DNA of 64,000 bases. Origin: Blasia pusilla (Eukaryota; Marchantiophyta; Marchantiopsida; Blasiales). Both the position numbers and the translations under genes were made by a program. This document shows, one piece after another, positions 55,000 to 64,000 of this stretch; the stretch's first letter is position 1; the number at the start of each line of letters is the position of its first letter. Below the pieces are notes generated by a model. That model was not told the origin of the DNA, searched no databases, and saw nothing but the letters and a program-made list of their open reading frames with translations. Location: contig CM114271.1 in NCBI GenBank assembly GCA_050084515.1, positions 34,472,001 to 34,536,000 on the forward strand, read 5' to 3'.

Positions 55000-56488
55000 C
55001 GAAGATCCAAAAAGCACACTAAAGCCTAAACCCTGAGAAGTAACAACCCTCGGAACCCTTACTACCTAAGTATAGCGGCAAATAAACATAACAGTGGGGA
55101 CCTATTTGGACCATAGTAAGTTCAGTAACTTATTGGAAAGCAACAAGAAACTCGCAACGCTAGCCTGCAAAAATTTGTGATGGGAAGCACATTAAACCCT
55201 CGACCACAAATTGCAAGCATTCCCCACCCATGCCAAAACACCAAAGCTTGCTCAGAAGACAAACAACAGCAAAGACCTCTCGGGAGAGTGTATCATGCTT
55301 GAAAAGGAACCATGCATGGGGGAGGAATCTGTGCATGAACTTACCACTTGTCAAGGATTGTCATTAGAGCCGAATTGTCGCTTGATGCGGCCAGTGCACC
55401 GATTTGGAATAACGTCGACCCGCTCCGGGTTGCTTTCATTGTCACTCACTGCACCGAACAACCACTCTCTACAAACACAGTGGCCATGGATAAAAGTGCT
55501 CCGTTCCTATAATTCCATTCACGAGTGACCTCCTTCACCTCACCAGAGCACGCACCAGAGAGAAGGAAATAAAGAAACAAAAAAATGACCACGACGGGGA
55601 GCACCGCAAGGAATAATCAAGGCTATGGTTCAGAAATTACCTCCAGTGCAATACCAGACATACCTAGATCCAAGGCGGCAAGTAGCGAATTTTCTTTGAT
55701 GAAATTGTAAGTGACAAACAAGACCCTACACTCTCGAAGTCTCCCACAAAGAATAGGGGAACGACCTAGAGAATGACCGAGAGAAATTAGCTGAGCGGAG
55801 ATGAGACTCGGTCGTTTGTTAGCGCGCCAAGCCTGAAATCCGAGCCCCCCCATAACTTGGTTGATCAGAGGAGACCCCGCAGCCAGATCGAACACAGTGG
55901 AAATCGGAACATGGCCATCATTGAGCAATGAGCGCAACAACACGACGAACAAGAGTACGAAAATAAATAGGAGAAAAAGAGGAAACGTCCCAGATAATGA
56001 GCAACAGAAACAAGCGGACCTCTTAAGCTCGCTTCCCAAAAAGTTCCTGAACAGGGTTCAGGCCGCACGATAAGTCGTTCCCCCTTAACCTCGCTTCCCG
56101 AAAGCTGAAATCCGAAGCATAGGCCGAAATCCGCGAAGCCCAAAATTTATTGAAATCCCTAAACGTTGCTATCAAAGAATGAATTGGAGATCGAATTGAA
56201 TGGCATTCGCAGAAACGAGGGAACAAGAAGAGCGAAGGAACCGAGACAGCAAAGAGCGAAGGAATTGAGACCCTCTCGCATTTGTGCGCCAACCCTAACA
56301 CGAGCGCGTTGCGAAAGACCGAAGGCCCATCATCCGTCAATAATCTACCGTTTGGCGCCGTCCGTCATCCGTCTACCGTTAATCCGTCAACCGTCAATTG
56401 TCATCCATCCGTCGTCGTTGTCCGTCTGGCGTCAAACCGCCATCTGTCCACCGTCTGTCTGTCCTTGACAACCGCGTCCATCTTGAAA
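55000..56488. other. MULE right interior, no recognised gene
   Basis: Several overlapping frames on both strands at 55.2-56.3 kb, one minus-strand with a hydrophobic stretch, but none carries a known motif. 55,590-56,150 is purine-rich on the plus strand with scattered GAAA/AAGA. It may hold the 5' UTR and promoter of the minus-strand gene. 56,330-56,470 is rich in CCGTC repeats typical of the subterminal part of this element. Confidence 0.4.
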
Positions 56489-56612
56489 CCGCCACCGGAT
56501 ATCCAAATACTGCCGAGCCTAAATCCCTGCCAAGGCGCCTGGCTTGAAGCCCCAATCTAAGGCCTAGGCTACGCGGTCTTAAACGCAAGACCCCGGAAAT
56601 CTAAGGCCTTCG
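56489..56612 (-). repeat. Right MULE terminal inverted repeat
   Basis: Ends ...CTAAGGCCTTCG at 56,612, the inverse of CGAAGACCTTA at 45,107. GGCCTAGGCTACGCGGTC around 56,560-56,580 is the perfect inverse of the left repeat core. Confidence 0.9.
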
Positions 56613-56620
56613 GATTAAAA
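56613..56620. repeat. MULE target-site duplication GATTAAAA, right
   Basis: Identical to 45,099-45,106 and directly abuts the right inverted repeat. Confidence 0.85.
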
Positions 56621-59600
56621 GGATACACAAAGTCCTAATCACAAGAGTGATGCTATCATTGTGTATTATGTGGTACAAAATCAATTTTGGGACGTCTTGA
56701 CTCTTGCGTAGACTTTACTTGTATATTCGTAGTTTACAATCGTGTGTATTTGTCATATGAATTGTAGCATTTTCATGACTTGAGGAAAGTGGTAAGGAAC
56801 ATATCACTTCTAAGGATTGGGATGTGGAGGGATGGTACCAAATGTTGTTTTGCAAGTCCCATTTTGGTTCGGACTACTACTTTGCAAGTGTATTACAAGT
56901 AGAAGTATGCTCTTACAAATTTCAAATATGTGAGTAATTTGCCAGTAATTTTTAGGTGGATATGGATTTGAGAGTAAATTTTTTGCATGTCTTTTGTGAG
57001 TGAAGGAAGCCATACAGGACTCACAAATAAATAAATAAAAATTCTAATAAATCACGACCCAAACTTGCAAATAAACAAATTTCTAGAAGTGTGGGAACTT
57101 CCAAAGTACTCACACATCTATAACTTTGACTTTGACTTGGACTTGCAACATTCTTTTGGTGTTTTAAAGGTGCGTGGCTTCTACTTTGGCTAAGTAATTT
57201 CAACACTCTTTCTTTTTGTCATAGGCGGTGCTTTGAAGGATAAGCAAATGCTTGTGATTCTTGATTGAAGGTGTAATGTACTTTACTATCTTGTGTTAGC
57301 GTAAAAAAATCATACAGTACTCTAATCTAAAAATGATGAAGTCAAAGGGCTTCACGGGATGGGCAGAAGTCTACCAAGAGGACGACTCATCAATTAGAGT
57401 TAGATAACATTTCCATATAGCACACTTAAGAGGAGGAGGATGTCGAGGCTCAGATAAACTTTGACGTGAATAAAGAGATTCGTATGGATCATGCATGATT
57501 AGAGGCCCTTTAGCATAGTTGTAGGGACTCTATGGATAGGGGATCGTGTTCTTCTACCGATCCCATGTGCACTTGAAAATGACATTCAAATAGTTGATTA
57601 GGTGCGGAAACTTCTTCTCGAGTCACATTATGCACTACATTTATTCGACTAAATCTAGAGTGTAGGTAGTTTTTGGATATTGAATGTGATCCACCTTTTT
57701 TTTTCAATTTTCTTTGATCGCATGTTATTTTGAGTATTGTCAAATCATTTTCTAAATGGTAATCATAAAATATGTTTGGGAGTATCTTTTAAGTTCAATG
57801 TGCTAAACCCTCGCATTTTCACATTGTATTACTATTTTGCAAGTATTGAAAGCTGAAAAGTATGTGGCACACAATAGCAAAATTGCAAGTGTGATACTCA
57901 CAAAATAACATTAAGGAATTAGAAGAGATATGATCAATAAAAAAATAGACATGAATGGATCTAAAAATTCAACAAATAGTTAAACTCAATTGATGATTCG
58001 TGATTTTATGCAATATATTAGAGATGCTTAAATTATTATGGAAAAATAATATTATCCATTGAATGTTCTTTTCATTTATTTAAGAAATTGAATCTTATTC
58101 TCAATTGTTCTTTTAATTTATGAAGATACCAATTTTCCATTCAACATGTACTTATTGTAATTATTAATAAGATTCAATGTCAAATCCTTGCACCAATTGA
58201 CATATATTCAATATGAATTCCAATCTCCTCTTATGACTTATGGTATGTGATCTTATTATAAATAAGTGATGAAATTTAATTTATAAGATTATTGTAGAGT
58301 GCCTTTTCCATTTTCAAACTACTCTCTTGCTCTTGTTGCGTGGTAGTTTTAACCAATCTCATCTCGACTTATGTTTTAATAATTTAGAGTCAATCACGAA
58401 GTCAAAAAAATTAGAGGGTTTGTACTGTAATCAGCTAGCTATGATTAAATTATCCATCATTAACCCATTCAAATACCAAAATCTATTCCAATTGAATTTA
58501 ATAAAAATCCTAACAAAAGTGGTGAATACATACAAAATATAATAAAAAAACTTGTCACAAAGTAATTGCCCACGAGACGGCCATTTCTCATATCTCTTCT
58601 CCTTTTGTAATCGGTTGGATTCCTTATGTTGTCTAAGAAATTGTTCATGCATGTCCAATGCCGCGATACCCAAAATTTGAAATACAAAAGTCTGGTCGTG
58701 CGCATGCAAAAGTAGTCTTTCATATATTCTTGATAGTTTAGCTCGCCCTAAATGAAATTCCCCTGGAAGACTTCGTGGGCAAAGTGTATATTCCAATCAA
58801 CAAAGCCGATATCGTAAGACGGATGGGTGCACTTTGTGAGGATTCTACTATATTCGTCCAGTAAGGATCAAGATTGCGCAGGCATACTCGTTCGATGGAT
58901 TCTGCCGTCCTTCACAGGTAAGGAACGCAGGAATGCATATCCATAAGAGATAAGCATTCCCAAATGAGGCGGACTAGAAAAGGAGAGATAAAGATAAGCT
59001 TTACCTGAACGGAGAATCCACAGCGACCAATCGTATGATGGCGATGACGCTTCCGAAAGGTGCCTGCAGTCTCTGACATAATGCATGCACACACAAGCAA
59101 GAATTGACGAATGCAACGGGATGTCACACGAGCTTCAACTCGGCTGTACGTCCGTCCAATCCATATATGGACATCAGCTGGATCGCAGGATGTTCGAACA
59201 GACAAAAGGCCGCAGCAGTAGTCCGCTTTTGCTGCGTGTATGCCTGTTTCCTCGAATGTCGAGCCATCGGTAAAGTGCTTCTGCTGCTCTGCTCCGTTAG
59301 TCTGCATCTCCATGTAGACGTACAGATGATGAAGAGAAAGAAAGAACGGATTTTATTGCAAATCTCTCGAAACGTGTAGAAGTTTGGAAAATGTTGACTG
59401 GCGATTGCAGACAGTCGGAGACTACAACTCGAGCCTGCGAGTCCAAACTTCGCGCTAGTTCCAGGTCTGTTGTTCCCGATACCGGCAGTTGGCAGTTTCA
59501 GCACGGGATTTGGTGCGATGTCCAACGGCCACGATGTTAACCGGCGGCATTTCCTTAACTCGGCCTCAAGTTTTTTATCCTAAACCTTGCCTTCAGCACA

Positions 59601-60770
59601 CGGTCTGCGAAGAGTGTGTGAAAACCGAGCTTATCACCCGGATGTTCTCAAGCCTGCAGTCTACCTGCCTGCACACGACACACAAAGCCGTGCTCATGCC
59701 GTTCTCTCTCTCTCTCTCGTTCATTCATCGGAGACCAGGCGTTCACAGGTCTAGATCTTGGAATGATTCGTTCACATATCTTCGTTTTCACCGAGAGAGA
59801 GAGAGAGAGAGAGAGAAAAGAAAAAGCAGTGCGTGATTTACGTAATGGTCGAGCCTGCCCGCACTCTGGACACTCACAGGTGTAGATCTGCAAATTGTTA
59901 CTCACTTTCGTTTCCACCGACGTAGCAGTGCGTGACTTACACATCGAGATCGTAGTGCACAAGTTCTCCGAAGGCCAAAACGGCACTGCAGCTTTGGGAA
60001 CGTCTCGTACGTTACTGGTCGGTCGTGAAGATTCAAATCTCGCATGGAGAGACGGCCTATGGGACACTTTGTCTACCGACGGCCTAATACGGGTGCAGAA
60101 GTATGCTCCCGGCCAGGTGTCTGGCCCTGACAAATAAAGTGAAGGAAAAGTATTAATTATTTTCTGCTTAATTTTTTTTATAAAAATAGAGATTTCTAGA
60201 GAAATAATTAGAGAAGGTTTTCAAATAGGAGAAAAAAAAGCCACTAGTTTGTGAGGCGGATGGACTTCATGGCGGGATACTTCCAACCACGGAAAACAAA
60301 TTCTATGGATATTTTTCACAAGTCTAATAAATGGGTGATTATAATGTCAAGTCATCTTATGCTTTTTGAATTTCTAAATTTAACAAAAAAAGTAGTAATG
60401 GGTAATTTTTTGGTTGAATATTAATGAAAATGAAAATTTTAATTTGGCTTCATAAAATAAATCATATCTCTTCCCTTATTATTTTGAGAAAAAATAAATG
60501 ATCCAAATCTCCATCTCTTGATTAAGAAAAGAAAAACATTCTCATCATTTAAAACATATAATTCTCGTCAGATCATAAGATGCACTTCATTCTTGAAAAA
60601 CCTCAAAAAGAGGACAAAAAAAGGTAATAACATTTCAAAAGAGGAGTAAAAAATACATAATGGAATGCAAAGAGAAAATGGCAACTAGCCAACACTAACA
60701 CCAACTCAACAAGCTACACAATTGATAGCTTGAAACAGATCTGAAAAGAACACTAGTTATTGGTTAGACC
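56621..60770. other. Unrecognised DNA right of the MULE
   Basis: 56.6-58.4 kb is A+T-rich with no coding signal. At 58,796-58,550 the minus strand is open and reads 'FVFQILGIAALDMHEQFLRQH' then 'ESNRLQKEKRYEKWPSRGQLL', which looks exon-like but matches nothing I know. 58.85-60.14 kb has higher G+C, two short GA/CT tracts and an imperfect duplication, and could be UTR or promoter of an unseen gene. 60.15-60.77 kb is A+T-rich and shares the CCTCAAAA-AGAGGACAAA repeat with 18.9 kb. Confidence 0.45.
59733..59950. repeat. Imperfect tandem duplication of about 110-140 bp with a GA tract
   Basis: TTCACAGGTCTAGATCT (59,732) matches CTCACAGGTGTAGATCT (59,874), and AGCAGTGCGTGATTTAC (59,825) matches AGCAGTGCGTGACTTAC (59,924). 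The first copy contains a (GA)n insertion at about 59,793-59,816 and the second has none. Confidence 0.75.
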
Positions 60771-61475
60771 TGCCACGACTTTTAGGATAGATCGGCGAGA
60801 TCTAATAGAGCGCCTTCATAGATATTAGAGGACAGCCTCAAAAGGTCGAGGTTTGATCTGGTGAGGCCACGGGTAACCTGAGATAGAAGTTTTCCCCTTT
60901 TTTCCGCTTATTTGGAGCCATATAGAGAAACTTACTATTTCTAGTAAGATTCTATTTTAAGTTTAGCTGAATTCCCACTTTGGGAAGTGGCCCTTGACTC
61001 GCTACAGCAGGTCAAGAGCCAAGGAGATGACTTGTGAGCATAGGTTACCGAGGAGAGAGCTTGGGAGAGGGAAGGTGGTATACCTCCAAGAGAGAGCTTG
61101 AGAGTTCATTCTCTCTTTGTAGAACCTCTTGGCATGAGGCGGCGGAGCTATGGTCCCTTGCCTTGTGAGTGTAACCCAAGCCTCTTATTAGGAGAATGGG
61201 TTTGGTTTGATATTGAGAGAGAGTGCACACATTTCAGAGCTATGGTGTTGAGAGATATTGGATCTATTTGATTTACAAAGAAAGAATACGTGAGTGAGAG
61301 AGCTTCATGGGGGAGCTCGCTGGTTACTCGCTGGTTTTTCAGGTTGGGGATCGTATTCCCCCTTCAGCGGTTCATGGGAGTGCTCACCGGAACAAGAGCC
61401 GCTCACTTTTAATATTTTCTTTGCCGATTTTTTGTATGAAAGAATGACGCGCGGAAGCGCAGTCCTATAATAAAA
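60771..61475 (+). repeat. Family A Gypsy LTR and leader fragment, plus strand
   Basis: Begins TGCCACGACTTTTAGGATAG, matching the LTR start TGTCACATCTTTTAG at 30,696 and 44,511 read in the other orientation. Shared stretches include GAGATCTAxTAGAGCGCC, the GCGGAGCTATGGTC region (61,142) and CGCGGAAGCGC (61,448). Similarity ends near 61,475. It is in the same orientation as the 3' half at 62,440. Confidence 0.8.
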
Positions 61476-62439
61476 TCACCTAATATGTAAACTCCTCTCT
61501 CATTAAGTGCTAGAAAGAGATTTCTTAGTTTTAAATAAATTAACTTAGAAAAAATAAATTCTCATGTTTAAACCTCTTTATGGTGCCTCTTTTATGCGGG
61601 CCCAACTTTAAGAAAAGAGGTAATAAATAAAAGATGGGATTATAAAAGTAAAGTAGTGGGGTTGGTGCTTTAATGAATAAAAAACAAAAGTAGTCTTGGT
61701 TGGTGGTTAGGGTAGTTGGGATAGTTTGGAAGATATTAAGTGAGTAAATGAGGATATTTTGGAAGAGATAAGAGGTAATCTACTTGTGTCAAAATGTGAT
61801 TGGCTAAGCCTTGAGAGGAAGTCATATGGCACAAGATAAGATTAGCCATATTTCGTACTCTTGTGTATCCCTTGTGAATATATAAAGAGGAGGGACCTTC
61901 AAGGGTTCATCACCTTCTACTTCACATCTTGAGTGGATGGCTTTGGGATTGCTTGCTCTTCCAATGAGAGTGGATTACCCCTCTTGAGAGAATAACTTGA
62001 CATTGGTCTAGTCTTCGAAAGGATTCTAGTGTGTGGTATGTGTGGACATGAGAGACTTATCACCTTAGGGGAGTTTAATCATACTAGAAATAGTGGATGG
62101 TTTGGCTTGTTATTTTCCCAATGAGAGTGGATTATCCTTCTTGGAAGAGCATCTTCGCCAAACACCATTCTAGAGGACAGTAGAAGATGTTTGTCAAGTA
62201 TGGATAGGGATGGAGCACGAGTTGTGTCCGATCTTCCTTTCCTTAACCCATATCACGTCAAGATTCTCTTTGTAGTTAGGCACTAGTTCACTCGCTATCT
62301 AATTTATCACTTTGGGGAGGCGTTCATGAACCAAGTCATGCAATCTCCAACTACGTGATTCTTCCTATAGTCACATAAGGAAGAACATGGGATTGTACTT
62401 GGTACCCTTCATAGATCGTGTAACTTTCAAACCTACGAC
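61476..62439 (+). mobile_element. Chromovirus-like LTR and leader fragment, diverged
   Basis: A TATA-like GAATATATAAAGAGG at 61,877 and CCAATGAGAGTGGATT (61,960 and again 62,100) resemble 21,771 and CCAACGAGAGTGGATT at 21,876. The stretch 62,200-62,400 (GGTTAGGCACTAGTTCAC, TATCACTTTGGGGAGG, TTCATGA) follows 22,020-22,190 of the chromovirus leader (CAATGGTTCACGAG, TATCACTTTGGTGAAG, TTCATGA). No coding part is attached; it runs straight into family A RT sequence near 62,440. Confidence 0.65.
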
Positions 62440-63237
62440 ATTCAAATAATGGGCTTGACGAGTGACCAATTAGAGTGACGTCTAGAGGAGGTATTTTGAC
62501 GATTGCAGTTACATGGGCTGAAGCTGCATCCAAGCAAGTGCAAGTTCTTCTATAACCAGATTGAGTACTTGGATCATACGATATACCTAGGGGGCCTTGG
62601 TGTGCAACAGAAGAAGGTAGAGGCTATTTCATGCATTCCACGCCCTACACATGTGAGTCGAGTTTGTGCATTCATGGGATTGGCGAACTTCTATCAATGG
62701 TACGTCAAGGATTTCAGTTCAATTGCGAAGTCGCTAACCTTGCTCACCAAGGTGGATCAGGAGTGGCACTGTGGGGATAAGCACAACACAGCATTTCAAC
62801 ATCTCAAGGATACATTGACGTCTGCGCCTATATTGAGGAGACCAATCAAGGGGTGTCCTTTCCAGTTGCATACCGATTGGAGTATATTGGGGCTTGGAGC
62901 CGTGCTCACCCAGCATGACGATGATGGTAGAGAGTTCGTGATGGCTTACGCTAGTTGCTCAAACAACGCTGCAAAGGCAAAGTATAGCTTGTATGAGGGT
63001 GAGTGCTTGGCTGTAGTGTGGGTTGTCGTACATTTCAGATGTTATATATTCAGAAATCCCTTTACCATCATTAATGATCATCAACCACTTAAGAGGTTTA
63101 TGGAGTCGGACAAGCTCACATGGAAGCTTGCGAGGTGGGCTCTTTTGTTGCAGGAGTATGACTTCCAGGTGGTGCATAGACTTGGGATGTTCAACCAGGA
63201 TGCAGATGGTTTGAGCCATAATCCATGCCCGAGTTAG
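62440..63237 (+). pseudogene. Family A Gypsy RT C-terminus and RNase H
   Basis: Open frame from 62,503 to 63,237. 'LQLHGLKLHPSKCKFFYNQIEYLDHTIY' overlaps the end of the copy at 37.8 kb. Then 'RVCAFMGLANFYQWYVKDFSSIA' (RT thumb and connection), RNase H 'FQLHTDWSILGLGAVL' (first Asp), 'KYSLYEGECLAVVW' (Glu), 'FTIINDHQPLKRFM' (Asp) and 'FNQDADGLSH' (last Asp). All four RNase H acidic residues are present. Better preserved than the other copies: 244 codons without a break. Confidence 0.92.
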
Positions 63238-64000
63238 CAAGATTCGACTGGAGCTCGTTGGCATGGTGAGAGTGATGAGCAGTTGGTGCCAGGATGGCAC
63301 GCGTTAGCCTTTTTGGGATTGTTGGCTATGGAGAGCTAGATTGTTGAGACTTTGATGGCGAGGTCTGATGGAGAGTCCTTAGATCCAGAGGTCGGTGAGG
63401 AGACGATAGGTGGTCGAGAAATTCACGACGATGGAGTGGTCTTGGAGTACCTGCGTACAAGTAGCGTCGCAAGCACAGTGGGTGCTAGAGAGCAGGATCG
63501 GATCCTACGGCGAGCCAGACGGGTCCGGTGGGAGGGGACACATGTGTTGCAAGTTTAGGAGGATGATAGAGTGCGTGTTGTGCCTCATCCTTTGCAGAGA
63601 GCACATTTGATGGATCATGCCCACGAGGAGTTGGGTCATTTTGGAGTGAAGCGGACGTACAAATCGCTCCAGATACAATATTGGTGGCGAGGCATGCAGA
63701 TTGACGTTCATCAGTTTGTTGCAAGTTGCATGGTGTGTGATCAAGTTTGAGCATAGTTCAATGCTCCAACTCCACAATTGCATCCACTTTCGATCATAGA
63801 TTTAGGTTATAGATGGAGTTTGGATTTTGCAGGACCTTTGCCTTTGACAGAGCGCCATAGTCATTATGTGTTAGTAATAGTCGAGCACTTCTCAAAGTGG
63901 GTAGAGTTGGTTGCATTTCCTGATAAAGCGAGTGAGGGAGTAGCGTATCCCTTCCTAGATTGAGTGCTGAGTCATTACGGTGCATCAGTTGAAGTGTTGA
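63238..64000 (+). pseudogene. Family A Gypsy integrase, N-terminal part, running off the window
   Basis: After a stop at 63,235 and a linker, the zinc-binding module 'DHAHEELGHFGVKRTYKSLQ' and 'FVASCMVCDQ' (HHCC) lies at 63,615-63,748. The core begins 'RWSLDFAGPLPLTERHSHYVLVIVEHFSKWVEL' with the first catalytic Asp (about 63,824). Stops at 63,340, 63,556, 63,748 and 63,961. The remaining integrase continues beyond 64,000. The missing C-terminus is represented, in another copy, at 21.0-21.5 kb. Confidence 0.88.

Larger units (their letters stand above)
45107..56612 (+). mobile_element. Full-length MULE (Mutator-like element), 11,506 bp
   Basis: Terminal inverted repeats of about 105 bp (45,107-45,212 and 56,489-56,612) and an 8-bp duplication define the ends. 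Inside are a plus-strand SWIM-type MULE transposase gene with introns (46.4-49.3 kb) and converging minus-strand exons (55.0-51.3 kb). A 1.3-kb element sits at 53,025-54,328. Frameshifts in the transposase show this copy is inactive. The layout of two converging genes recalls maize MuDR. Confidence 0.88.

Noticed and set aside
37797-64000. A single family A element split by an inversion
   Set aside because: The two halves overlap by about 110 bp and differ by about 10%, so they are separate copies rather than products of one inversion.

Overview
The window is nuclear DNA of a land plant. The evidence is one intact 13-exon gene for the plant AP-4 mu adaptin with GT-AG introns, surrounded by plant-type Copia, Gypsy, Helitron, MULE and hAT-like elements carrying tRNA-Met type primer sites, long (GA)n tracts and (A+T)-rich intergenic DNA. 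The species cannot be read from the sequence. A Gypsy family that carries a cytosine-5 DNA methyltransferase is known to me mainly from charophyte algae and non-seed streptophytes, so a lycophyte, fern or bryophyte is plausible; that is inference.

Layout. 1-4.1 kb: no recognisable gene. 4.1-8.56 kb: a decayed plus-strand Copia element cut off in its RNase H region. 8.56-10.03 kb: a 1.47-kb inverted repeat whose centre contains Copia-LTR-like sequence. 11.49-16.71 kb: AP4M, the only gene here that looks functional. 16.9-20.9 kb: non-coding DNA with a perfect hairpin and a 40-bp tandem repeat. 20.98-30.70 kb: an internally deleted minus-strand Gypsy copy (family A) split by a complete chromovirus (21,497-27,538) with 353/352-bp LTRs and a GCAGG target duplication. 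30.7-35.0 kb: a decayed minus-strand Helitron holding a 311-bp hAT-like insertion. 35.95-36.76 kb: a GC-rich island unlike its surroundings. 37.8-44.5 kb: the 5' half of another family A Gypsy, ordered gag, protease, DNA methyltransferase, reverse transcriptase. 44.5-44.77 kb: a Helitron 3' tail. 45.1-56.6 kb: an 11.5-kb MULE with matching terminal inverted repeats, an 8-bp target duplication, a SWIM-type transposase gene and converging minus-strand exons of unknown function; a probable solo LTR sits inside it. 56.6-60.2 kb: no recognisable gene. 60.8-64.0 kb: family A LTR fragment, a chromovirus-like leader fragment, then the 3' half (RT end, RNase H, integrase) of a family A copy that runs off the window.

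The most notable item is family A: a Gypsy retrotransposon with a C5-cytosine methyltransferase between protease and reverse transcriptase, and a PHD-like Cys motif after integrase in the copy at 21 kb. All copies here carry stops and frameshifts. Next are the full-length MULE with its second gene, and the inverted repeat beside the Copia element, which could yield hairpin RNA against Copia LTRs. No rRNA, tRNA, CRISPR or prokaryotic gene was found.
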